Source: Carnegiea gigantea (Eukaryota > Streptophyta > Magnoliopsida > Caryophyllales > Cactaceae). From it: 64,000 bases of DNA. Location: the NCBI GenBank assembly GCA_029747015.1, contig JAKOGI010000444.1, forward strand, positions 132,001 to 196,000, in the 5' to 3' direction. Made by a program: the position numbers and the translations under genes. This document shows, piece after piece, positions 47,532-58,935 of the stretch. The notes beneath the pieces were generated by a model. The model saw only the letters and a list, made by a program, of their open reading frames with translations, was not told where the DNA came from and did no database searches. The stretch's first letter is position 1. Each line of letters opens with the position of its first letter.

Positions 47532-48168
47532 GTAAGCTAAATAGTTCATCTTATTGAAATCAGAAAAAAGTACATCTGATATAGAGTTTGAGAAAACAGA
47601 AACTAAGGACTGACTCTTAGACTAGACTTTCCTACACTACCCCCTATAGCTATGGTGAACTCTTTTCTTTCACCTTCACTTGCTTATAGCCTTTGATGTT
47701 ATCCTTAGCGATGAAGTTTACAGGGTTGAAACCATTGTTGCACATGGCAAGGAATAAAACAATAGTGGGCTCCTCTTTCTTCCTATACTCTTACCTGAAG
47801 AGGATCTCAGAGTTGTTGTTTTCAGCTAGGTTGATACAATCTTGAGTTAATAGAACTGCTCATTCCTCCAACAGCTAGCAGTCACTGAATACTTCTAACC
47901 CAAGAACTATGATTCTCTTCTCTTCTATGCAGTGAGGCTCAGGGAAGCTACAGAAAGGACAATTATCTCCCTTACATCGGAATTATTTATTAAGAGTGTG
48001 GGGATATGACCTTATAGTGTGGTGCTTTTGATACCCTTTCTTAGCAGCAACTTTTCTCCCTTGGGCTTCTTGTCTGGCCTAAGTCAGTTCATCATGAGTG
48101 GGCTAACGCTCTAATCTAAATTTGTAATCCTTGTTTTGAATTTAGAAGGAGGTCTATCCTTCCATTCT
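47532..48168 (-). other. Tat-like pol linker, decayed
   Basis: This should lie between the protease and RT of the Tat-like element. Minus-strand frames are broken, and I cannot place motifs here. The left edge is the Tekay/LARD insertion. Confidence 0.4.
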
Positions 48169-48887
48169 TCATCCCTTGGCCATTCTTGCGAAGTATTCCC
48201 CCATTTTAAGGGTAGTATTCACATTAAAATTTGAATATGGATCAATGTCGAAAGGAGCTTGGTCTTTCTCTAAGACTTCAACCATTTCAAAGTTATAGAG
48301 TTCCTCGTCACTGTGATTGTGCTCTATTTCTATTACTTGCCCCTTGTTAGTGATTGTAGCACACAAGTTGTCCCATTCAATAGTGACCACTTCCCTTTTA
48401 TCAATATCTTCACTTTTTAGTGCAAGATAGATAGAACTGCTTGATCATCATGAAGCCATGCTCTTCGCAGGAGCAAGTTAAATATAGCTGGAATATCCAA
48501 AACTTGAAATTCCATATTCCTTTCAATACGACCTACATTAATAGGGAGGAGAATATTTTCCAACACTAGCATTTTGGAGTTATCGTATGCCCTTGGATGA
48601 GTTGTTGGTGTCGGGAGTTTATCTTCCTTGATTTCCAACCGTTTAGTAGTTCTCTAAGGGTAAGTGTTCATAGCTGACCCATTATCGACCAGGGCAAGGG
48701 GCATATACTTTTGAAAACATATGACAACAAGATACAGGCCGTTGTTATGCACCAAATCTCCTAGTGGAAGATCTTGACTACTAAAGGTTATAGTGCCTTT
48801 ACTAAGCTTAATTGAAGTTATAATTTCGTCAGATGTAGCTTCCAGGGATAAGTAAATCACATTCAGTTCATCGATTAGGAGTTGCAT
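48169..48887 (-). pseudogene. Ty3/gypsy (Tat-like) protease region, broken
   Basis: Minus-strand 48654-48887 ends in MPLALVDNGSAMNTYP, a retroviral-type aspartic protease site with its catalytic Asp in 'VDNGSA'. After a short break, 48417-48638 carries RAYDNSKMLVLENILLPINV and LDIPAIFNLLLRRAWLH, the second half of the protease fold ('F.V.DI...YN.LLGR.W.H'). 48169-48390 continues as the linker toward RT and ends 'KMGEYFARMAKG'. The three frames are separated by stops. The RT of the same element is at 20640-21430, beyond the inserted element. Confidence 0.8.
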
Positions 48888-49190
48888 GTGCTTTTAAGAA
48901 GCTACTATGAGTTGCAAAATAGTTACTTTAGTTTTAAGTTTCTTTAATTACTTTAGCACCGGATCCTCTTGTTAGTTTACCATCCCCTTTTCATTTTTCT
49001 AGGGCCTATTGGAGTACCTCTTTTGTCAGGTGTCGCCAAGGCTTTGTATGCTGTTGTATTCTTCCTCAATCCTTTTCCCCAAAAGTGCACCTCTTTACTC
49101 TCAGCCGAGAAATCAAAATCGCTTGTTTGGCAGGTAGATGATCGCCCCATGCTTCATGTACATCATCTTTATCATGTTCCCATAAGTCCT
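48888..49190 (-). other. Gag-protease spacer, decayed
   Basis: No clear motif. The plus-strand frame at 48969-49211 is not supported as a gene. Confidence 0.3.
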
Positions 49191-49199
49191 AGACCACCA

Positions 49200-50529
49200 G
49201 GTATTGTGTAGTCATGCTTTCCCTTGGCTTTGTACCATGAGTTCTTTGTATAACCACAAGAGGATCTCATTCCTCTTTTTGGTCAATGATAACAAAGATG
49301 CTTTTGTGATCTTCTAATGGGTTTTTGTCATTGTTAGGCTCCTGGGATGCTTTAGGTAATGAGAGTTGCCCTAACTTCAACATCCTTTCCAACCCTTTCA
49401 TGTAGGTCCAATAATTTTTAGTGTTGTGCCCTCAAGACCAATGGAACCTGCAGTACTTGGCCAGATTGAAAGACTTAGACTACCTAAAAGCCTTGGTTTC
49501 TGGCTTAACTGTATGAAAATCAAGTTTCCCGTTGGCCTGAAGTCACTCTAGAGCCTGAGTGTAGATGGTCTCTATAGTGCTATACTCAGTAAAATGATTT
49601 ATCAAGTGCATTTCCTTCACTTAGAACTACTAGACTTTTTATCTTTATTCTAGTAGTTACCTTTCCAGTTGCTACCCGTCTAGGCATGTGCCTCTTTATA
49701 TAGCTCTTCCTCTGCCAATATCCCTATGTTCCTCAATTGGTGTGGTGCAATCTTCAACTGGCGTAAATTGGTGTAAACTATAAGTGCTTCCTATATGTGG
49801 TTTGGTAAGTTTTGATGAACAGTCTCACTTGATAAGATTCTGAACTTCGATCCACCATGTCGGTCACCTTTACTCGATATTGAGCAAGGTTGTCAGAGAA
49901 CCCCTCCTCTACTTACATGAGTAGCTTTAGGTCCCTGAGTGTGATTGGAAAGCCAGCATTATATGAATACCGATGAAGGAATTCCCTATAAAGATCATCT
50001 TAATTCATGACCTTTCAAGGGTCTATGGAATTATACCCCTTCATCACATCCTTGTCAATGGTCCAAGGAAATACGAGGTGGGAGATGTCCTCATGAATTC
50101 CTTTTTGAGTCATTCTGCTAATGTAGTTGCTCACATGGTGATGAGGATTTGCAGTCCCGTGAAACTTTATGTCAGGCATAGTGAACTTTACGGGAAACTT
50201 CCCTTTGGGGATTAAAGTAACTCCTGCATAGTTATTAAAGCAATTATAGAACATGCAAGGCTCCTAAGTAGTTATTCTATATGATCTATATGCAGATTGG
50301 TTTGAGAATTGTTCTTCTCCGATTCCCCTTCTTTCCTATTCTCTATCTCTCCCTTCCTGTCATCATTTGCCTCCTCGGCAGGGGGTTGCTCATTATTTGT
50401 CTCTTGGGATTCTTTAGTGAGGCTTTACAGCATAGTATCCATCATCTCCTTCTTCCTGTCACTCTCCACTTTGGTTTGCATCTTTTCTATCACCCTCATA
50501 AGTCCTGTGATCTCATTGTTCCTAGCCAT
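49200..50529 (-). pseudogene. Ty3/gypsy (Tat-like) gag, broken
   Basis: An ATG at 50529 (context CCAATGGCT) opens MARNNEITGLMRVIEKMQTK, a charged, coiled-coil-like gag N-terminus with an in-frame TAA after 'MDTML'. Minus-strand 50015-50254 carries KFTMPDIKFHGTANPHHHVS, the 'MP.F..F.GT.DP..HL' entry of gypsy gag. Near 49780-49960 'YHYNAGFPITLRDL', 'VTDMVDRSSE' and 'KTYQTTYRKHL' match later parts of the capsid domain. Stops and frameshifts are frequent. This is the 5' end of the element whose RT to integrase lies at 17887-21430. Confidence 0.75.
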
Positions 50530-50902
50530 TGGAGTTGGTGACCTATAGGACTTTGATTTAGTTCTTAACCTTGACCTAATGGTTGGAGTTTCTTCTGATT
50601 GCTCCTAAAGATAGAAGTCTCCTAGTTGATGGACTTTGCCCTTATGCTAACCTAGTCTTCCCTATCTGATAAATAATGGAAAGTGCTCAAGACTTACTTA
50701 TCTAAATATTTTTGGACATGGAATTAAGGATCCAAAGCATGCTGATTTACGGACTAAACCTCTAATACCCAGAGCCCAGCATGTTGGCTGAATTCTAACA
50801 CTAACCCATACTGGACCTAGCTACAAGATACTGACTGGCCCCGAGCTGACATCCTAATCCTAACGTCTCTTTTCTAAGTTTAAACATAACCTGATACAAT
50901 TA
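50530..50902 (-). other. Probable 5' leader of the Tat-like element
   Basis: Frameless. Lies between the gag start and a PBS-like site. Confidence 0.4.
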
Positions 50903-50919
50903 ACCCCCACAGATGCCAA
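50903..50919 (-). other. Candidate PBS of the Tat-like element
   Basis: The minus strand reads TTGGCATCTGTGGGGGTT, resembling the 'TGGC..CGTCTGTGGGGA' PBS used by Tat-lineage elements, with a small deletion. Position before gag is right. Confidence 0.35.
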
Positions 50920-51173
50920 CGGGTTTCTTGATTGGGTCCTCGAGATGGTCATCCTGACTTGTGCCCTTTTTGTCTATGGCTAGGCCCCATTAAATTTAGG
51001 CAAACTTATGGTACCAGTTGGGTTTCTGTTTGGCCGAGGAAACTGTCTCTTATCCCCTTTTCCTAAATTCTAACTCAACCCCAGACAGAAGATAATCCCC
51101 GCCCAATTTGCCTAAAATCATCTCCAATTTCTACTAGTATGCAAACTTTTTTTCCTTTGAACACCCAGCCAGG
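50920..51173 (-). other. Possible remnant of the Tat-like 5' LTR
   Basis: This short stretch lies between the PBS-like site and the Athila LTR. I could not align it convincingly to the three LTR-like copies on the left, so the assignment rests on position only. Confidence 0.25.
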
Positions 51174-51740
51174 TGATGAAGGTCACAGTTGCATGGATTA
51201 TTTAAGTGTGTGGGAGTCATTTTAGGGGATTATTATGCTTAGTTATATGATTTATGCCCTATTTCTACTTTTATGCTTGGCTTTGCTTGTTTGAAAAGTG
51301 TTTGCAGAATTTAACCTTGCGAGCCCTAAGAATGTGAGTAGAATAATTAGGCCTTTGGATTAAAGAACATAGAAAATGAAGTCATGGACATACTGTGCCA
51401 GGACCATGGTCTAGGAAGATTTAGGAAGAAGCAGCGAGGCGAAAAATGAGGAGGAGATGTAAAGTGAGCACTATGGTATGGCCGTGGTGGTGACCATGGA
51501 ACATGGTGAACCCCACGGTCAACCCATGGTCATCCTTATTCCCCTAAACCTAATATTTTCTCGTGGCTTTTTGAGTTCTAAGCATTTTGGGCATTAGCAA
51601 TTTTAATTTCTGCGATACAACCTCAGTTTTGGGTTGGCTTGTCCCCCCTTTCATGCATAAGTCCCTTGATTTTTGAGCCAACTTTTCATAAACTAAAGTG
51701 GCAGTGAAAGACTGAAGAAGAGTAAGAGACGACCCAATCC
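51174..51740 (+). repeat. Truncated 5' LTR, Athila-like
   Basis: Matches the first 450-500 bp of the LTR at 56147 and then diverges. The rest of the LTR, the PBS and the leader are absent, and gag starts almost at once. Confidence 0.7.
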
Positions 51741-51749
51741 ACACCTAAG

Positions 51750-53790
51750 ATGGCGTGTGAAGACCAGCAAAGGAGTACCCTTCGAGGTTATGCCACTCTA
51801 AGAGTCCAGGGCCTCACCACCCCAAGCATTACTAGACCACCTATGACCGCCAACAATTTCGAGCTCAGGCCCGTGCTTATTTTAATGGTACAACAATCAC
51901 AACTTGGTGGCATTCCTATGGAGGATCCCCATTTGCACGTAGCAGTTTTCCTAGAGGTGTTTAATACTTTGAAGATTGTTTAATACATTGAAGATCAATT
52001 ATGCCTCCAGTGATGCGATTCGCCTCCATTTGTCTCACTTTTCTTCTAGGGATGAAGCAGGGGTGTGGCTTCACTTTTTGCCATTGACATCCATCACCAT
52101 TGGGGATGCGTTAACTAAGGCCTTTCTTTCTAAATTCTTCCGTCCTAGCAAGACGGCGAGCTTACAAAATCATATTATTTCATTTACTCGATGGGTGGAT
52201 GAGTCACTATATGAAGCACGGGAGTGCTTCAAGGACTTTTTAAGGTTGTGCCCCTATCATGGTCTTCAAAAATGGCTGATGGTGCGAGCATTCTACCAAG
52301 GAGTGACACATGCTATGAGGTCCATGTTAGATGCAGCGGCAGGAAGAACATTGATTAACAAGATAGAGATAAGGTATACAACCTCATTAAGGAGATGTTG
52401 CTAAACAATTGTTAGTGCTACAGTGAGAGGACTCCTTCAAAGAAGGCTGGAGGTAAGTTTTATGTTGATGCTTTAACTTTGCTTACCCATAAAATAGATG
52501 CTATGACTTAAAGGCCTAATTGTTTGAACGCTAATACGGTGAATGCATGTGTTCCTTCCCCTCCTTGTCATAGTTGTGGATCTTTTGATCATGTCACTTT
52601 GAATGTCAAGTTGGGAATCCTTTTTCCTAATCCTCTAATGACCACGTCGCATATGCCAATAACTTCCAACCTGGGCCGAACCATGACCCATATGCTAACA
52701 CATATAATCCCAGTTCGAACAACCATCCCAACTTCTCTGATAGTAGCGATATCATTGCTTTTGCCGACCTAATGCCTGGCCCCCACCTTGTAGGTTTCAA
52801 AGACTTAACTTCCTCCCACAAACACCGCAAAAGTCCAATCTTGAGGCTATGTTGGGGAGTGTGCTTTTGGAGCAATAAAAACAAGATGAGTACATAAAGC
52901 AATTAGCATCTAAAGTTTGCATGCTTACTACTTATAACAAGATATTGGAATCTAAAATTAGCTAAAAAGGTAGGCTTATTATAGACCTCTGGGTGGATTA
53001 CCTAGCAAGCTTAAGCCTAAACCTAGATAGCATTACAACTGTATTATCCTGAGAATTGACAAATAATTAGATGGTCCTAAGGGTGCTAAAGTTGGGGTGA
53101 ATGGTGAGACAAATCATAATGAGCCCCAAAAGAATAGTGTCAGTGAGAAACCTAAGGACTCTAAACCTCGCTCCTCAAAGACTTACATACCACCCTTTCT
53201 TTTAATACAAAGATTTGCCAAGGTCAAGCTTGATGCTCCATTTTGGAAGTTCGTTGATGTTCTTGAAAAGTTGCATGTGAACATTCATTTTATTGATGCT
53301 TTGTCTTAAATGCCTACGTATGCCAAGTTTTTGAAACAAGTCCTCCCTAAAAAGAAGATATTGATGAGAATGAGATAATAGCTTTAGGTGAGAAGTGTAA
53401 TGATGTGGTCCTAACAAACTTCCTGCGAAGCTTAAGGACCCCGGTAGTTTCTCTATTCCTTGCTTAGTTAGAAATGTGAGCATCGATAGGGCTTTATGCA
53501 ACCTTAGTTCAAGTGTGAGTTTGATGCCATATTCTATTTTCAACAGATTTGACCTAGAAAAGGTGAGACCCACTACCATTTCTTTTTAATTAGCAGACTA
53601 TTTAGTGAAGCACCCTTGGGATATTTTAGAGTATGTTCCCATCAAGGCAGGCGACTTATATATGCGTGCGGAAGTTGTAATTCTTGATGTGGCTGAAGAT
53701 GTTTGCACCTAAATCATTCTTAGGAGGCTTTTCTCGGCCACTGCATGATGCAAAATTAATGTTAGGGGGGGAGGAGCTTAACTTTTGATG
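51750..53790 (+). pseudogene. Athila-like gag and protease, broken
   Basis: An ATG at 51750 (AAGATGGCG) opens the gag N-terminus. 'TANNFELRPVLILMVQQSQLG' and 'DPHLHVAVFLEVFNTLK' are Athila gag features. A 19-bp tandem duplication at about 51959-51996 breaks the frame, which resumes with SSDAIRLHLSHFSSRDEAG and FKDFLRLCPYHGLQKWLMV (51976-52404). A zinc knuckle near 52560 reads CHSCGSFDHVTLN, and a one-base loss removes its last Cys. 53097-53309 carries SKTYIPPFLLIQRFAKVKLD, the linker to protease. Near 53485-53570 LCNLSSSVSLMPYSIF is the protease site with Asn where the catalytic Asp belongs. Non-functional throughout. Confidence 0.85.
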
Positions 53791-53799
53791 CAAGGGAGC

Positions 53800-54263
53800 A
53801 TCATGTTGTATTTGGCTTATTTAGAGACCATTAGTCTTCTCTTGATGTGATCTATTTGCCTCTGATGGGTTTGTGGAATTCATTCATGTGTGTCGAAATA
53901 ATCCTTATAAGTTTGATTATATCTGTATTGAGGGCCATAGACTTGATTGTGCAAAGGTGGATTTGGCGATTATTGCAGGTTTGCAAGAGTGTTACAGTCT
54001 TTGACAACTTTAGATGATGTTGAGAATAACTTTCACTTTGAGGTCAACTTAGGTTGTTGTAATGGTGGCCCATCTAATGTTGTCCACCATCATATAATTG
54101 TATATGTAGATTGTGCTGCTTAGCATTATTTGATGCTTAAGAATGACCTCCAACCCATCTACTTGAATTAGTTGCTTCTTTTCCACGAGTTCGAGTTTGA
54201 GGTTCCTGACAAGGGTGGGACAAGACACGCAAAGTCCCCATTCTCACTGGGTTTTTCTCTTTT
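53800..54263 (+). pseudogene. Possible Athila RNase H tail remnant
   Basis: Near 54130-54220 the plus strand reads YLMLKNDLQPIYLN, a stop, then LLLFHEFEFEVPDKGG, like the RNase H end of Athila pol ('K...K..L.RW.LLLQEF'). If right, RT was lost in an internal deletion. The rest is unreadable. Confidence 0.4.
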
Positions 54264-56146
54264 AAAAGGATGATTGGTGTGTGGTCTTGCTAGGGAGCTA
54301 AGAAATGTACGGCTTGGAAGGCAACACAAGGCCCTTTTTTCTTTTCTTTTTGTTTTTCATTCCCTAGGTTTTAGTATTTTTAGTGTATGCTTCTCCATGA
54401 TCCTGTTCTACCCAATATTTTCATGCCCTTATATGTTTACATTGAGGGTAATGCATTTACTAAGCATAAGGGAGGCATATTTACAAGTGTTACATCTTAG
54501 TTTAGGTATGTTTTGTTTAAATTGCATTAGCATTGCATGCAGGTCATGTTTAAGTTTGCATCTAGAATTTAGGTTGCATTTGAGAAAATTTTTTTAAAAA
54601 TTAAAAAGTTCTTTTCAAAAAAAAAACTTCAATGATGATTCTTTTGGCAAAATAGTTCGCATGAGCTTGAGTAATTTTTAATAGGTGACCCATTTGGTGT
54701 GAGAATTTTAAAGGTTTTTTGAATGCCACTTGTTTTGGACGATGTCTTGATTAGGAACTCTCTTACTCCTTGGAGTCCTTGGCAGTAATGTTGGTATATG
54801 AGAGTCATTTTATGAGCTTCATGAGACTTTGGTACATATCCTATGAGACATTGAGCCTTATATGGTCTAATTAATCATATTTAGTGTCATGTCCTTTCAT
54901 ATATGTGGCTCTTCCATGTGCATCTCCAGAACTTGCCAAGATTTTTGTTCAAAACCACATTGGCATGTGCATAGTTGATGACATGTTAGAGGCATTCTTT
55001 CTTTAGTTGTTTTAGCCATATAGCAAAATATTCTGCTCTTGTGTTATATGTTTATCCCTTTTGCAAGCCCCTTTGAGCTGTGATCCATTTCTCATTGTGA
55101 TCGCTTCATATTAACCCTTGACTATACACATATTCCTATCCATACACCAAGTCTATGGAGCGTCACTTCATCTATGTAGTGGGTGGTCTTGGGGTAATTG
55201 AGTTCTGGGTTGTTGGATATGTCGATTTGTTGAGGGGTTGATGACATTGAGCATTTGGTTTAGTTAGCCTCTTGTTCGGGTCGTGTATGTATATAAATTA
55301 GTTATGAGTTGATAATTAGTGGCTTTAGGCCTTTTAATAATTGAAACTCTCATTTCATTTCATGAAAAAAAAAGAAAAAAAAGAAGGAAAACAAGAAAAA
55401 AAAGTAATAGAAAAAAGTGAGAAAAAAGTGATTGGCATAGGGTATGTAAATAACTTGAGTTCCTGTCTTTGCGACTTAATTCTTATTTAGCCCGTAGGGG
55501 ATGTTAGTTGTGTTTTTCAGCTTTGGAGTGTTGGTGAACTTCATGGTTACTTAGTGCCTTGTTGGTTGCTCCCTAGTAATGTTGCTAAATAGCTCTAAAT
55601 TGGAAAAATTCTTTGGTCCACTCCTTTCCCTTAACCCTTTTTAGCCCACGTTATGACTCAAGTAGAGTCCTCTTGATTGTTATACGCACATTACATCCTT
55701 AGTGGTTTAGAATTTCAATGTCTTGGCAAGCATCTAGTAGAATGCATCTTTGGAATGAGACTTGAGTGAACCTAAACTATATTTGCAGCACATAAGTAGG
55801 AGTTGCCCACATTTCCCAAACGTAACGTTCTACCTCTCGATTTAGATCTAATCAATTCCATGCACTTGCTTGATGCATTTTGTGGTTCTTAGAGGGCGAT
55901 CGGGTTTGATATCTACCTTGTGGCCTCATACTTTTTCACAAACATTCACTTTCTCCTAATTTTGAAATGTGTTTCGTGCTATTTGGGGTTTCCATTCATT
56001 AGCATTTTTGCTTGTGATATGTTATCAGTTGCATAGCTTAAACATGTTGTTATGTTTTTAAGTCCTATATAAATACATCTCCTCGTATCGGTTTGTATTG
56101 AGTTTTACTTTGGTTTGGGGCAAGCAATGGTTTAAGCATGGGGGAG
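54264..56146 (+). other. Athila-like 3' non-coding region with PPT
   Basis: AT-rich and frameless. Includes 'CATTGAGGGTAATGCA' (about 54440) and, next to the LTR, 'GGTTTAAGCATGGGGGAGTA' (about 56128-56147), the G-run PPT region typical of this lineage. A homologous stretch recurs at 57661-58935 and, more distantly, at 63600-64000. A poly-A/AAG tract lies at 55365-55430. Confidence 0.65.
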
Positions 56147-57660
56147 TAATAAATTTTAGATTTGAATGGATTATTTAAGTGTTTTGTACTCTTTTTAGGG
56201 AATTATTATCTGTAGCTGCATGATTTATGCCCTTATTTCTACTTTTACGCTTTGCTTTCCTTGCTTGACAAGTGTTCACATATTTTGACATTACGAACCC
56301 TAAGCATGCGCTTAGAATGATGATTTTGAGTCATCGTGGATCGAAGAATGTAGCAAGAGAGGACAAAAGACACCTAAAATGGACGTACCGTATTTAGCAC
56401 CACGGTCCCGTGGGGTCTAAGAAGAAGCTGCACAGCAAATAGGTGAGGAGGTGAAGGAGAGTGAGCACTATGATTTTGCCATAGTAGTGGCTACAGACTG
56501 TAATGCACCCCATGGTCAGCCCGTGGCTATCCTTGTTCCATTCGGCCTGTTAGTTTTCTTCGCGACTTTTCGAGTAGAAGTGTTTTTAATGTTCGCAGCT
56601 TTGATTTTCATGACAAAAGCTCAGTTTTACTGCAAATTCATACATCATCTAATCACCATCCCATCATCATCTACCACCCAAATTCATCCATGGAAAGAGT
56701 GAAAGTAAGGAAAGAGGCAAGATCAAGCAAGGTTTGGAAGCTTTTGGAAGAAGGATTGAAAGATTATCACCCGGGTGAATAGACTAAACTTTTTGCTTCT
56801 CTCAGTCCTTTAAACTTTCTCAATAGTTTAGATTAAGATTGTAAAGATTTTTTCTTTGTTGATCTCAACAATGTTTGAGTAGTTTTGTTTATCTAGGGGT
56901 TGCTAAACTGAAACAATGTTATTCATTTCCCTAGTTCAAACTATTTGCACTAGGAAACTTGCTTGGTTATTTCAATGCAGTCCTTGGATTTTGAATGTTA
57001 TTGTGCGATTTTTAGCTAACTTATTGTATGTATGTTAGATGCTAGATCGAAGTGCTGAAAGGTGTAGATCAACATTGGAAAAGTTAGGATTAGACATCGC
57101 TTAATAACCACTTGAGAAAGGATTATGAGTTGAGTGGTCTTGAGCTAATTGTAATCCTAAACTTGATTCGATTAAGGCCTCATGAGATTTAGTAATTAGT
57201 TCGATCAAGCTAATTCAATCCGTTTTGAAAAAGAGTTGTGAATTCTCTGACGTTATTGACCATTAGATCAATTGACAAGATGAGAGGTTCTTGTTTGACT
57301 TGTCAGATCAACACATCATTAGTTAATTTTCCCTTTAAATGTTTTCGCAAAATCTTTCTTCTAAAAAATATTCTCACAGAATCCTTGTTTTGTGGGTCTC
57401 TTGGAATCAACCTCTCTACGAGCAGGAATGCCGATAGTGGTAAGGTTGCTTACAGCTAGATCTCCCCAGATCTCACGAAAGCGGGACCCACATTGGGAGA
57501 TGTTGTTGTTGTTGTTTTTTAGCATTCGATACTTGTAATCCACTCGAAATATTGATTTCACATAGCAAATCTTTTAAAGGAATGCTTAGTAATTCAATCT
57601 AGTCTCTGTTGGACAACCTAGATCTATAACACGATGCCCGTCCACATGTAGTGATGATCA
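56147..57660 (+). repeat. 3' LTR, Athila-like
   Basis: About 1.51 kb, starting after the PPT and ending GATGATCA at 57660. The sequence after the end (AGTTTTCGAGGAAG) has the usual 'AGTTTT' spacer but no PBS. Frames at 56451-56702 and 57238-57459 are LTR sequence. Confidence 0.75.
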
Positions 57661-58935
57661 AGTTTTCGAGGAAGATTTTGTATTTAGGGCTATTTTGCAT
57701 GTGTTGCATCTTAGTTTAGGCATGTTTTGCTTAAATTGCATTAGCATTGCATTTAGATCATGTTTGGGTTTGCATTTAGGATCTAGGTTGCATTTGAAAA
57801 AATTTTAAACAATTAAAGAAAATTAAAAAATGAAAAAAAACTCCTAAAATGGTGATTCTCTGGACAACATAGTTTGTGTGAGCTTGAGTATTTTTTATTA
57901 GTGGTCCCTTTGGTGTTAACATTGTTGAAGGTTTTGTGAATGGCTCTTGTTTTTGCCCCAGTCTTGATTGGGAACGTTATTAACCCTTAGTGTCCTTGGT
58001 GCTAATGTTGGTCATTGAGGGTCATTTCATCAGCTAGACGAGACTTTGGTAGGTATCGTGTGTGACTTGGAGCCTTATATGCACTAAGTCATCATATTTA
58101 TTCTCATGTTTTTTTCATGTATTTAGCTATTCCATGTGCATCTCTAGAACTTAACTAGATTCTTGTTCAAACAACATTAACATGTCCATAGTTGATGACA
58201 TGATAGAGGAATTCTTCCTTCTGTTATTTTATCCACATAGAAAGCTAGCCTACCATTATGTTACATGTTTATCCCCTTTGCTAGTCCCTTCGAGTTGTGA
58301 TCCCTTTCTTATTTTGATCACTTCATATTAACACTTGCCCAAATTCTTATCCTTACGTCAAGTGTACGAAACATAACTTCATATGTGTAGTGGGTGGTTT
58401 TGGGTTAATTGTGCTCAAGGGGTTGAGTATATAGGTTTGTTGAGTGGTTGACAGTATTGAGCATTTTATTTAATTCCCCTCTTGTTCGAGTTATGTGTGC
58501 TAATATAGATTGGGTTGCGAGTTGATATTAGTGGCCCTATGCCTTTCAATAATTGAAATTCTCCTTTCATTTCCTAAAAAAAAGGAAAAAAATGCAAATA
58601 ATAGAAAAAAAATGAAAAAGATAAGTGACTGGCATTGGGCATGTAAATAACTTGAGTTCCTATCTTTGCGACACACTTCTTGTTTGACTCGATGGGGATG
58701 TTCATTGTGTTTTTGAGGTTTGAAGTGTTAGTGAACTTCATGGTTACTTGGTATTTTGTTAGTTGCTCCCTAGTTATTTTTCCAAATAGCTCCACATTGT
58801 CCAAATTCAATTGTCTACTCCTTTTCCTTAACCCTTTTTAACCAACGTTACAACCCAAGTTAATTCCTCTTGATTGTTATGTGCCGATTGCATTTTTAGT
58901 AGTGGAGAATTTCAGAGTCTTGGCAAGGATAGGTG
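57661..58935 (+). repeat. Second copy of the Athila 3' non-coding region
   Basis: Collinear with 54478-55720: 'GTTGCATCTTAGTTTAGGCA', 'TAAATTGCATTAGCATTGCA', 'AGCTTGAGTA.TTTTTA', 'TCCATGTGCATCTC.AGAACTT'. It starts right after an LTR end, where gag should be, so this copy has lost PBS, gag and pol. Confidence 0.8.

Larger units (their letters stand above)
51174..57660 (+). mobile_element. Athila-like Ty3/gypsy element, truncated
   Basis: Contains a partial 5' LTR (51174 to about 51740), gag and protease remnants, a short RNase H-like remnant, about 1.9 kb of 3' non-coding sequence with a PPT, and a 3' LTR (56147-57660). RT core and integrase are missing. LTR halves share 'GGATTATTTAAGTG', 'TTTATGCCCT.ATTTCTACTTTTA' and the region after. 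No target-site duplication could be recognised, consistent with truncation. Confidence 0.7.
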
